This document shows positions 52,983 to 61,664 of a stretch of 64,000 bases of DNA, piece after piece. Both the position numbers and the translations under genes were made by a program. The DNA is from Streptomyces diastatochromogenes (GTDB lineage: Bacteria > Actinomycetota > Actinomycetes > Streptomycetales > Streptomycetaceae). Position 1 is the first letter of the stretch; each line of letters starts with the position of its first letter. The stretch spans positions 1,178,001 to 1,242,000 of the forward strand of contig JAPTYK010000001.1 of NCBI GenBank assembly GCA_026913215.1. The letters are read 5' to 3'. The notes beneath the pieces were generated by a model. That model had not been told where the DNA came from. It saw only the letters and a list, made by a program, of their open reading frames with translations, and ran no database searches.

Positions 52983-54103
52983 CTACGGAACAGCTCCTCC
53001 TGTGCCGCGTCCCGCGCCCGCAGCAGGGCGCCGCGCAGGACCGCCGCGTCCCCAGGGCGGTGGCGCGGACCTCCGTGCGGAGCGGGAGAGCGCGGTGAGT
53101 TCGGCTTCCACGCGGGCGGCGAGGGCGGGGCCGCCCTGGTGGCCGGTCTCGCCGGCGAGGACCACGCAGCCGGGGTCGAGGACGGAGACGACGGCGGCGG
53201 CGCCGACGGCGAGGCGGCGGGCGAGGGCGTCGAGGAAGGCGCGTGGTCCGAGGAGAGGGCGTCGGCCGGGTCGAGGCCGTGGGTGGTGGCGAGGGCGGCG
53301 ACGGCGGCCGCGCAGGACAGCTCGTGGAAGCCGCCGTCGCAACCGGTCGCCGAGGGGAGGCCGGAGGTGCCGGGGACCGGCAGGAAGCCGATCTCTCCGG
53401 CGCCGCCGGAGGCTCCCCGGCGGAGCCGGCCGTCGAGGACGACGGCGGCGCCGACGCCCTGGCCGAGCCAGAGGAGGACGAAGTCCTCGCGGTCGCGGGC
53501 GGCGCCCTCGCGGAGTTCGGCGACGGCGGCGAGGTTGGTCTCGTTCTCGACGAGGACGCGGGCGGGCAGGCGTTCCTGGAGGACGGCGATCAGACGGCGG
53601 TGCCAGGCGGGCAGCCCCGAGGAGTCGCGCAGGTCGCCGGTGGCGGGGTCGATGAGGCCGGGGGCGCCGACGGCGACGCTGTGGAGCCGGTCGGCGCCCG
53701 CTTCCTTCACGGTCCGCTCCAGGAGCGCGACCGCCTTCTCGACGGCCGCTTCCGTGCCGCCGTCGTCGCCGACGGGGACGGAGGCCTCGGCGAGCGGGGT
53801 GCCGAGGAGGTCGGCGACGGCGACGGAGACCGAGCGGGTCCGGACGTCGAGGGCGGCGAGGTGGGCGCGGTCGGCGACGATCCCGTACAGCTTGGCGTTG
53901 GGGCCGCGGCGCTCGGCTCCGGCCTCGCCGACGACGTGGACGAGCCCGGAGTCCTGGAGCCGCTCGACGAGGTCGGCGACGGTGGGGCGGGAGAGTCCGG
54001 TGAGGGTCTTGAGCTGAGCGGCCGTCAACGGGCCTTCGTCCTGGAGCAGTCGCAGGGCGAACCGGTCGTTGATGGCTCGTGCGGTGCTCGGGGATGCGGC
54101 CAT
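52983..54103 (-). CDS. ROK-family transcriptional regulator, frameshifted
   Basis: About 375 aa. The N-terminal winged helix (NDRFALRLLQDEGPLTAAQL, TGLSRPTVADLVERLQDSGL) precedes the ROK sugar-kinase-like domain (ALDVRTRSVSVAVADLLG, LIDPATGDLRDSSGLPAW, VENETNLAAVAELREGAARD, GGAGEIGFLPVPG). GCDGGFHELSC replaces the full Cys-rich zinc motif. Breaks are near 53250 and 53090. Reading TTCCGTAG as TTCCCGTAG gives the end EELFP and the TAG at 52983. ATG at 54103, divergent from an MFS gene with an inverted repeat between. Confidence 0.88.
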
Positions 54104-54154
54104 GCGGCGATCCTCTCAGACGCGCGGAGAGCGGGGCGCGCTCCGGGGTCTATT

Positions 54155-54175
54155 TATCAGGCAGGGTTCCTGATA
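54155..54175. promoter_or_regulatory. Inverted repeat operator between ROK and MFS genes
   Basis: TATCAGG (54155-54161) and CCTGATA (54169-54175) form a perfect 7-bp inverted repeat with a 7-bp spacer in an AT-rich island. Such repeats are typical ROK-regulator sites, and the position fits control of both genes. Confidence 0.55.
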
Positions 54176-54221
54176 GTTTACGCGGCACACCACGGCACAC
54201 CCACGACCCCAGGGAGGGACC

Positions 54222-55443
54222 ATGGCGGCGGAGACCGTCACAAGCCCCGAACGCCTCCGGCGGGCGCGCTTCGCCATCGCCGCCGTCTTCTGCGTGCACG
54301 GCTCGGTCACCGGCAGCTTCGCGACCCGGATCCCCTGGATCCAGGAGCACGCGGGCGTCAGCGCCGGACAGCTCGGGCTCGCGCTCGCCTTCCCGCGCTC
54401 GGCGCCTCCCTGGCGATGCCGCTCGCCGGGGCCGTCTCGCACCGCTTCGGCGCCCGCACGACGCTGCGCGGCCTGCTCACCCTGTGGACCCTCGCGCTCA
54501 CGCTGCCCTCGCTCGCCCCGAACGTCTGGGGCTGTGCGGCGCGCTCTTCGTGTACGGGGCGACCGCCGGCATGTCCGACGTGGCGATGAACGCGCTCGGC
54601 GTCGAGACCGAGAACCGGCTCGGCCGCTCGATCATGTCGAGCCTGCACGGCATGTGGAGCGCGGGCGCCCTGCTCGGCTCCGCCGCCGGCACGGTCGCCG
54701 CCCACCTCGGCGGCGACGCCCGCCTGCACCACCTGATCGCGGCCCTCGTGCTCACCGCGCTCGGCCTGGCCTTCTGCCAGGGCGTGCTCGACGTCCACAG
54801 CGCCCCGGAGGAGGAGCCGCCGCCGCGCTTCTCGCTGCCACCGAAGTCCGCGCTGGTCATCGGCGCCATCGGCTTCTGCGGGGTGTTCGCCGAGGGCGCC
54901 AGCCTCGACTGGTCGGCCGTCTACCTCCGGGGCGAGCTGGGCAGCTCGGCGGGGCTCGCGGCCGCCTCCACGACCGCCTTCGCGCTGACGATGGCGGTGG
55001 CGCGCCTGGTCGGCGACCGGGTGGTGGACCGCTTCGGGGCGGTCCGTACCGTACGGGTCGGGGGCGCCGTCGCCACCTCGGCGGGGCCCTGGTGGTCCTC
55101 GCCCCGCACGCCGCCGTCGCGATGGCCGGATTCGGCCTGATCGGACTCGGGGTCGCGGTCGTCGTCCCGCTGGCCTTCGCCGCCGCCGCGCGCAGCGGCC
55201 CGAACCCGAGCCAGGCCATCGCGGGCGTCGCCACCATCACGTACACCTCGGGGCTCATCGCCCCCTCGGCGATCGGCGGCATCGCCGACGCGACCTCCCT
55301 GGTCTTCTCCTTCGGCCTGGTCACCCTGCTGGCCCTGGGTCTGGTGCTCGGCGCGGGCGTGCTCAGGACCGGTGGGCGGGGACGGCGCCGGAGACCGCGC
55401 GGGCGGCGCGGGCGTCCGAGAAGAGCGCCGCCCGGTCGGGTAG
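54222..55443 (+). CDS. MFS transporter, frameshifted
   Basis: About 408 aa with some 12 hydrophobic segments. It starts AVFCVHGSVTGSFATRIPWI and has SHRFGARTTLRGLLT, FVYGATAGMSDVAMNALGV, GVFAEGASLDWSAVYLRGEL and VGDRVVDRFGAVRTVRVGG, a pattern of the sugar-permease-like MFS branch found with ROK regulators. Breaks are near 54405, 54533, 55085 and 55370. The last gives a well-formed C-terminus and TAG at 55441-55443; uncorrected, the frame runs on to 55556. The substrate, perhaps a sugar, is unproven. Confidence 0.82.
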
Positions 55444-55552
55444 CCGGGCGGGCCGCATCGCCGCGCTCCTCCGGCCGCCGCGCCGCATACCATGTGGCTG
55501 ATCTTTTGCGGTCCCGACGCGGCCGCCGGAACCGGAGAACGGGAGCGACCTC

Positions 55553-56947
55553 ATGAACCTCGGCGTGCGCTGGACCCTGCACGGCGACGGGAGAACACCC
55601 GCTCCGGGAGCCGTCGTCCGCCCGGACGAGCGGCTCTCCTGGCCCCGTACGGTCGGCCTCGGCGCCCAGCACGTCGTCGCGATGTTCGGGGCGTCGTTCG
55701 TGGCCCCGGTCCTCATGGGCCTGGACCCGAACCTCGCGATCATGATGTCCGGTGTCGCCACCGCGATCTTCCTGCTCGCGACCCGCGGCACCGTCCCGTC
55801 CTACCTGGGCTGCTCGCTCTCCTTCGTCGGCGTGGCCGCCGCCATCCGGGCCTCCGGCGGCACCAGCGCCACCGTCACCGGCGCGGTGTTCGTCGTGGGT
55901 GCGGTGCTCTTCCTGGCCGGTCTCGCCGTCCGGAAGTTCGGCGCGCGGATCATCCACGCGGCGATGCCGCCGGTCGTGACCGGCGCGGTCGTCATGCTGA
56001 TCGGCTTCAACCTGGCGCCGGTCACGGCGTCGACGTACTGGCCGCAGGACCAGTGGACGGCGCTGCTCGTGATGCTGTTCACCGGTCTGGCCGTGGTCTG
56101 TCTGCGCGGCTTCTGGTCCCGGATCGCGATCTTCCTGGGCCTGATCTTCGGCTACGGCATCTCCTGGGTCTTCGACCTCGTCTTCGGGAAGATCCACTCG
56201 GTGTCCCCCGGCGGCCAGGTCACCGACCACTGGCGGCTCGACCTCTCCGGCGTCTCCAAGGCCGACTGGATCGGCCTGCCGTCCTTCCACGGCCCGAGCT
56301 TCGAGTGGTCCGCGATCCTGGTCGCGCTGCCCGTCGTCATCGCCCTGATCGCGGAGAACGCCGGGCACGTCAAGGCCGTCGGCGAGATGACCGGCAAGCC
56401 GCTCGACGACCAGCTCGGCACCGCGATCGCCGCCGACGGCGTCGCGTCCATGCTCTCCACCGGCGTGGGCGGCCCGCCGAACACCACGTACTCGGAGAAC
56501 ATCGGCGTCATGGCCGCCACCCGGGTCTACTCGACGGCCGCCTACTGGGCCGCCGCCGGCTTCGCGCTGCTCTTCGGCCTCTGCCCCAAGTTCGGCGCGG
56601 TCGTCGCCGCGATCCCCGGCGGTGTCCTCGGCGGCATCACCGTGATCCTGTACGGCATGATCGGCCTGCTCGGCGCCCAGATCTGGATCAACGCCAAGGT
56701 CGACCTGCGCAACCCGCTCAACCTGGTCCCGGCCGCCGCCGGCATCATCATCGGCGTCGGCGGGGTGAAGCTGCACTTCACCGACACCTTCGAGCTGGGC
56801 GGCATCGCGCTCGGCACGATCGTCGTCATCACCGGCTACCACGTGCTGCGGGCCTTCGCCCCGGCCCACCTCAAGACGCAGGAACCGCTCCTGGACGCGG
56901 GCACCAGCTCGTACGAGACGAACGCGGACGACGCGTCGAAGAACTGA
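55553..56947 (+). CDS. Uracil-xanthine permease (NCS2 family, UraA-like)
   Basis: An intact 464-aa protein with 13-14 hydrophobic segments. QHVVAMFGASFVAPVLMGLD is the NCS2 N-terminal motif. VIALIAENAGHVKAVGEMTG carries the conserved substrate Glu, and GVGGPPNTTYSENIGVMAAT the second conserved Glu. It imports uracil (or xanthine) with protons. ATG at 55553 with GGGAG about 8 bases upstream. Confidence 0.94.
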   Translation: MNLGVRWTLHGDGRTPAPGAVVRPDERLSWPRTVGLGAQHVVAMFGASFVAPVLMGLDPNLAIMMSGVATAIFLLATRGTVPSYLGCSLSFVGVAAAIRASGGTSATVTGAVFVVGAVLFLAGLAVRKFGARIIHAAMPPVVTGAVVMLIGFNLAPVTASTYWPQDQWTALLVMLFTGLAVVCLRGFWSRIAIFLGLIFGYGISWVFDLVFGKIHSVSPGGQVTDHWRLDLSGVSKADWIGLPSFHGPSFEWSAILVALPVVIALIAENAGHVKAVGEMTGKPLDDQLGTAIAADGVASMLSTGVGGPPNTTYSENIGVMAATRVYSTAAYWAAAGFALLFGLCPKFGAVVAAIPGGVLGGITVILYGMIGLLGAQIWINAKVDLRNPLNLVPAAAGIIIGVGGVKLHFTDTFELGGIALGTIVVITGYHVLRAFAPAHLKTQEPLLDAGTSSYETNADDASKN

Positions 56948-57020
56948 GTGATTCGCCCGTTCTGGGTAAGCCGGGCCCGAGGAGTTCCCTCCCGGGCCCG
57001 GCGGCTGGGAGCCTGCCCCC

Positions 57021-57728
57021 ATGGCGCAGACCCAGGGGACCGAAGAGCGGATCGGCCAGTTCGTCGCGGTCGATCCCGTGGTGGACCGGATGCGGGCACT
57101 CCGCGCGGCCTGGCATCCGGCCGACGGCGTCGCCGTCTTCAACCGGGTCTATCTGACGGTCACCGAGGAGATCGGCCACGCCATCGAGGCGGGCACCTTC
57201 GCCGACCGGCGGGCCGCCGCCACCCTCGACGTACGGTTCGCCGAGCGCTATCTCGCGGCGGTCGACGCGGTCGCCACCGGAATCTCCCCGCCCGCCTGCT
57301 GGCGGCCCCTCTTCCACTACCGCCGCCATCCCGGCGTACGGCCGCTGCAGTTCGCGCTGGCCGGGATCAACGCCCACATCGGCCACGACCTGGCGCTCGC
57401 GGTGGTCGACGCCTGCCGCACCCTGGACTGCGCCCCCGCCGACCTGGAGGACGAGTTCGACCGGGTCGGCGACGTGCTGGTCCTCCTGGAGGAGCGCATC
57501 CGGGAGGAACTGATGCCGGGCCCGGACCTCCTGGAGGTCGCGGACCCGCTGACGCATCTGCTCGGCTGCTGGAGCCTGGACCGGGCCCGCGACGGGGCCT
57601 GGCTCGCCGCCCGCTCGCTGTGGCAGCTGCGGCGGCTGCCCGACCTGGCCGAGGAGTTCACCGAACGCCTCGACCGGTCGGTGGGCCTGGTGGGGCGGAT
57701 GCTGCTCACGCCCCTGGCCAGGCCCTGA
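57021..57728 (+). CDS. DUF5995 family protein
   Basis: An intact 235-aa helical cytosolic protein: GIGQ-type start, FNRVYLTVTEEIGHAIEAGT, WRPLFHYRRHPGVRPLQFAL, AGINAHIGHDLALAVVDACR and LLGCWSLDRARDGAW. The NAHIGHDL segment with several conserved His residues suggests a metal or haem site, as in oxygenase-like bundles. The biochemical function is unknown. ATG at 57021, 73 bp after the uracil permease; convergent with the amine oxidase gene. Confidence 0.85.
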   Translation: MAQTQGTEERIGQFVAVDPVVDRMRALRAAWHPADGVAVFNRVYLTVTEEIGHAIEAGTFADRRAAATLDVRFAERYLAAVDAVATGISPPACWRPLFHYRRHPGVRPLQFALAGINAHIGHDLALAVVDACRTLDCAPADLEDEFDRVGDVLVLLEERIREELMPGPDLLEVADPLTHLLGCWSLDRARDGAWLAARSLWQLRRLPDLAEEFTERLDRSVGLVGRMLLTPLARP

Positions 57729-57734
57729 CGGGGA

Positions 57735-59432
57735 TCAGTCCTCCGGCAGCTCGACCGGGGCGATCTCGTCGTACACGTCGCCCGGACCCGGGTTGGTGCC
57801 GTCGGTCGCGCCGCCGAAGTGGTGCATGACGCCCCAGACCGCGTTGAGCGCCGTCTGTACCGCGCCCTCGGCCCAGCCGGCCGTCCAGGAGATGTCGTCG
57901 CCGGCGAGGAAGATGCCCCGCTTGTCCTCGGGCAGCCGGTCCTGCATGAAGTGCGTGAACAGACGGCGCTGGTAGCGGTAGTGGCCCGGCAGGTTGGCCT
58001 TGAAGGCGCCCATGAAGAAGGGCTCGTTCTCCCAGGAGACCGTCACCGGGTTGCCGATGATGTGCTTCCGGATGTCGACCTTCGGGTAGATCTCGCCGAG
58101 CGACTTCAGCATGACCTCCATGCGCTCGTTCGCCGAGAGCGGCAGCCACTTCAGGCTGTCGTCGCACCAGGTGTACGAGAGGCAGATGACGGCCGGCTTG
58201 TCCGGGCCCTCGTCCAGGAGGTAGGTGCCGCGGGTCATCCGGTCGGTCAGCGTCATCGACATGACGTCCCGGCCGGTCTCCTCGTCCTTGTCCAGCCAGA
58301 ACGGCCGGTCGACGGGGACGAAGAGCTTCGAGGACTCCATGTAGTGGGTGCGCTCGATCGCCGTCCAGTGGTCGATCGGGAAGAGCGAGTCGTCGCAGGC
58401 GATCTTGGAGAGCAGCATCCAGGACTGGGCGGTGAAGATCGCCGCCTGGAAGGTGCGGATGTCGCCGGAGGCGTCGGTGACCGTGATCCGGTTGCCCGCG
58501 GTCCGGTTCAGCCGGGTCACGGCCGGCTTCGGGGCGCCGTCGTGCAGGGAGCTGAGCGAGGTGCCCTGCGCCCAGTGGACGATCTTCTCCGGCTCGCGCT
58601 CCCACAGGCGCAGCGGCAGCTGCTGCGAGCCGCCCACGATGCCGCGGTGGTGGTCGTCGGCCTCGGTGTAGACGACGCGGAGGATCTCCAGGATGGAGTT
58701 GGGGAAGTCGGTGTCCCAGCCGCCGGTGCCGAAGCCGACCTGGCCGAAGATCTCGCGGTGCCGGAAGGACTTGAAGGCCTCGGACTCGCAGAGGAAGCCG
58801 TAGAAGGTCTGGTTGTCGAGCTTCTCGACGAGCTTCGACCAGATCTCGCGGATGCGCGGGACGTCGCGCTCGCGCATGGCCTGGTTCATGTCGGAGAAGT
58901 CGGCGCCCTCGTCCAGACAGGCGTTCCACGCGTTCATCACGTCGCGGTAGACCTGCGGCAGGTCGTCGACGGTGGTGGCGTAGTGCGACTCGCCCTTGAG
59001 GTCGACGACGGTCGACGGGGTCGACTCGGCCAGCGGGTTCGGGAAGGGCTTGGTCTCCAGGCCGACGAGGTCGATGTAGTGCTGGAGCGCGGTCGAGGAG
59101 GGCGGGAAGCGCATGGCGCCCATCTCGGCGGTGAGGCCCTCGGTGCCGGTGCCCTCGAAGCCGACGGTGCGCAGCCGGCCGCCGATCTGGTCGGCCTCGT
59201 AGACGACGGGCTTGAGGCCCATCTTCATCAGCTCGTACGCGGCGATGATGCCGGAGAGCCCGCCGCCGATGACGGCGACCTCGGTGCCGTGCTCGGTGGC
59301 CGGTATCTGGCCGAGCCCGGCCGGGTGGGCCAGGAAGTCGTCGTAGGCGTACGGGAAGTCCGGACCGAACATGGTGATCGGCGGCTGGCCGTCGCTGTGG
59401 GGGACGGCGGTCGTGGGCACCGTGGACGTCAT
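57735..59432 (-). CDS. Flavin monoamine oxidase/amino-acid monooxygenase family protein
   Basis: An intact 565-aa protein. The FAD Rossmann motif VAVIGGGLSGIIAAYELMKM and YEADQIGGRLRTVGFEG (residues about 50-95) match the GMC-like amine oxidase superfamily. EMGAMRFPPSSTALQHYIDL and the FAD-tail motif IFLAGDDISWTAGWAEGAVQ are also present. Similarity of layout to tryptophan 2-monooxygenase and L-amino-acid oxidases is clear, but the substrate is not. No signal peptide. It lies 60 bp after a nitrilase-fold hydrolase gene in one operon. An amide product of a monooxygenase reaction could be the partner's substrate. Confidence 0.88.
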   Translation of the reverse strand: MTSTVPTTAVPHSDGQPPITMFGPDFPYAYDDFLAHPAGLGQIPATEHGTEVAVIGGGLSGIIAAYELMKMGLKPVVYEADQIGGRLRTVGFEGTGTEGLTAEMGAMRFPPSSTALQHYIDLVGLETKPFPNPLAESTPSTVVDLKGESHYATTVDDLPQVYRDVMNAWNACLDEGADFSDMNQAMRERDVPRIREIWSKLVEKLDNQTFYGFLCESEAFKSFRHREIFGQVGFGTGGWDTDFPNSILEILRVVYTEADDHHRGIVGGSQQLPLRLWEREPEKIVHWAQGTSLSSLHDGAPKPAVTRLNRTAGNRITVTDASGDIRTFQAAIFTAQSWMLLSKIACDDSLFPIDHWTAIERTHYMESSKLFVPVDRPFWLDKDEETGRDVMSMTLTDRMTRGTYLLDEGPDKPAVICLSYTWCDDSLKWLPLSANERMEVMLKSLGEIYPKVDIRKHIIGNPVTVSWENEPFFMGAFKANLPGHYRYQRRLFTHFMQDRLPEDKRGIFLAGDDISWTAGWAEGAVQTALNAVWGVMHHFGGATDGTNPGPGDVYDEIAPVELPED

Positions 59433-59492
59433 GGGGTACGGACTCCTTGCACGGAAAAGAAAGAGGTCGGGCGGGGACGGCGGGGGGCGGCT

Positions 59493-60293
59493 CAGACGAG
59501 GGAGCCGTAGAGGTCCGGGCGCCGGTCGCGGAGGTAGGGTTCTCCTCGCGGGAGGCCGCGAGGAGGGCCGGGTCGACGTCGCCGAGGACGAGGTCCTCGC
59601 CGCGCCCGGCGCGGGCGCGGGCGGTGCCGTCGGGGCCGGCCAGGGTGGAGAGGCCGACGAACTCGAAGTCGCCCTCGGGGCCCGTCCGGTTGGCGTACGC
59701 GATGTAGAGCTGGTTCTCGAAGGCGCGGACCGGGACCACGGACAGGGGCACGACCTCGGCGGGGTGCATGAGCGCGGTCGGGACGAGGAGGAGGTCCGTG
59801 CCGGCCAGCGCGTGCGCCCGGACGTTCTCGGGGAACTCGACGTCGTAGCAGATCATCATGCCGACGGTGAGGCCTTTGAGCTCCGTCTGGACGACGGCGC
59901 GGTCACCGGGGTGAACCACTCCAGCTCGAAGTCGCCGAAGAGGTGGGTCTTGCGGTACCGCGCGAGCGGGCACCGTCGGCGCCGATGAGCTGCGCGGAGT
60001 TGTACAGGACGCCGTGCCGCTCGGTGTCCCGCTCCGGATAGCCGTAGCCGACGGCCAGGCCGTGGCGGACGGCGATCGCCGCGACGGCGCGGGAGGAGGG
60101 CCGTCGGCCGGCTCGGCGAGGCGGGCGATGTCGGCGCCGATGGCGTAGCCGGTGAGGAAGAGCTCGGGGCCAGCAGCACGCTCGCGCCGGCGGCCGCGGC
60201 GCGCGCGGCGGCCTCGTCGAGGATCTTCAGATTGGCGGCCACGTCACCGAGCTCACCGGAGCTCTGGAGCAGGGCGGTGCGCAGCGCGGGCAT
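59493..60293 (-). CDS. Carbon-nitrogen (nitrilase-fold) hydrolase, frameshifted
   Basis: About 268 aa after repairs near 60170, 60105, 59970, 59912 and 59540. The nitrilase triad is visible: catalytic Glu in LLAPELFLTGYAIG, Lys in RYRKTHLFGDFELEWF and Cys in VGMMICYDVEFPENVRA. YIAYANRTGPEG and the C-terminal LRDRRPDLYGSLV follow. It hydrolyses an amide or nitrile to the acid. ATG at 60293, first gene of the operon with the amine oxidase. Confidence 0.9.
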
Positions 60294-60564
60294 CGGCGGT
60301 CCTCGGGGTCGGAAGTTGAGGGGAAGACGTCAAAAACGGTACGGTTTCGCACTCTCCCGGGACAAGGCGGAGGTGTTGCGGACCGACCGTCGAACCGTTG
60401 CGCGATCGACGGGCGGGGCGTCGATTCGTTGCGTACGGCTCCGACCGGGGGCGTACGGCTTCCCGCCGCGCGGCGGAGACGGGGACCGTCCTGCGGCCCG
60501 ACGTCCGGGCGGGGCGCGCGCGGAAGAGTGGTGCCCGTCGGGAAGACCTGCCGAAAGGGACACC

Positions 60565-61116
60565 ATGAACCGCCGTACGAAGACCATCGCCGTCGCCGTC
60601 GCCGTACTGCTCACGCTGGGGCCGGGGCGTCGCCGCCGCCTCGGGCGGGGACGGCGGGCACGGGGCCCACCCGGTCCGGGAGGCCGCCGCGCTGACCGGG
60701 ACGGCTAAGCTGTACCGGCCGGCCGGGGACGACATCACGTTCAGCTTCGACGCGCACCTGGCGGCGAAGGACAACAGGACCCGCAGGCCGCGACCGGCAC
60801 CTTCCGCTTCAGCCACTACAAGGACGGCAAGGGCGGTTACGCGGTGGCGAAGGTCGACTGCCTCACCACGGGCGGCAAGGTGGCCGTGGTGACGGGCAAG
60901 GTGATCGAGACCGACGTGGACGCCTTCCGGAACAAGCGGGTCGGGGTCTCGGTGCACGACGACGGCAAGCACGACCGTCTGGGCTACAGCTGGGTCGGGC
61001 GCGACGCGAACCTGGAGGTCCCGCCCTGCCTGAGCGCGGCGCCCTTCGAGCGGGTGCAGAAGGGCACCGGCGACTTCGAGGTGCTGCCCTGGCAGCTGGA
61101 CTACCCGACGGAGTGA
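60565..61116 (+). CDS. Secreted repetin-like protein, frameshifted
   Basis: About 184 aa. The start MNRRTKTIAVAVAVLLTLG is a Sec signal peptide. The mature part has TGTAKLYRPAGDDITFSFDA, GTFRFSHYKDGKGGYAVAKV and two Cys (VDCLTTGG, EVPPCLSAAP) that could pair. Breaks are near 60625 and 60778. The beta-rich mature region resembles repetin-like secreted proteins of Streptomyces; function unknown. GAAAGGGA lies about 6 bases before the ATG. A 20-bp duplication covers the stop codon. Confidence 0.75.
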
Positions 61117-61149
61117 CCCCGGGAAAGACGGAGTGACCCGGGAAAGGCC

Positions 61150-61187
61150 GAGGGGCGGCGCGGGAACCACGGCCCGCACCGCCCCTC
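61150..61187. terminator. Bidirectional terminator
   Basis: GAGGGGCGGCGCGGG pairs with CCCGCACCGCCCCTC (one G-T pair) around an 8-base loop between the convergent secreted-protein and Lrp genes. Confidence 0.75.
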
Positions 61188-61198
61188 TCCCCGCGTTC

Positions 61199-61654
61199 CT
61201 ACGCCGGCGAGCCCGAGGAGAAGCGCCGCAGCAGCGGCGAGAGGACCAGGACGGACTTGGTCCGCTCCACGAAGGGCTCGCCCGCGATGCGCTCCAGGAC
61301 GCGCTCGAAGTGGCGCATGTCCGAGGCGAAGACCTGGACGACGGCGTCCGCGTCACCGGTGACGGTGGACGCGGACACCACCTCGGGATACCGCTCCAGA
61401 CCCCGCCGGATGTCGTCCGGCGAGGTGTTGTGGCGGCAGTAGATCTCGACGAAGCCCTCGGTCTCCCAGCCGAGCGCCGCCGGGTCCACCCGTACGGTGA
61501 ATCCGGTGATGGCGCCCTCGGCCCGGAGCCGGTCCACGCGCCGCTTCACCGCGGGGGCGGAGAGTCCGACGAGCGAGCCGATGTCGGCGTAGCTGCGGCG
61601 GGCGTCTTCCGCGAGGGCGTGGACGATGCGTTCGTCGAGGTCGTTGAGTCGCAC
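61199..61654 (-). CDS. Lrp/AsnC-family transcriptional regulator
   Basis: An intact 151-aa protein. The helix-turn-helix is RSYADIGSLVGLSAPAVKRRVDRLRAEG, followed by a RAM domain with TVTGDADAVVQVFASDM at the effector site. GTG at 61654 lies 10 bp after the stop of an amino-acid permease gene, so it is co-transcribed with it and probably senses the transported amino acid. Confidence 0.93.
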   Translation of the reverse strand: MRLNDLDERIVHALAEDARRSYADIGSLVGLSAPAVKRRVDRLRAEGAITGFTVRVDPAALGWETEGFVEIYCRHNTSPDDIRRGLERYPEVVSASTVTGDADAVVQVFASDMRHFERVLERIAGEPFVERTKSVLVLSPLLRRFSSGSPA

Positions 61655-61664
61655 TACGGGTGGA

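Noticed and set aside
57706..59973. A fused hydrolase-oxidase frame on the minus strand
   Set aside because: The second part is shadow translation of the amine oxidase gene, which has its own intact frame and start at 59432.
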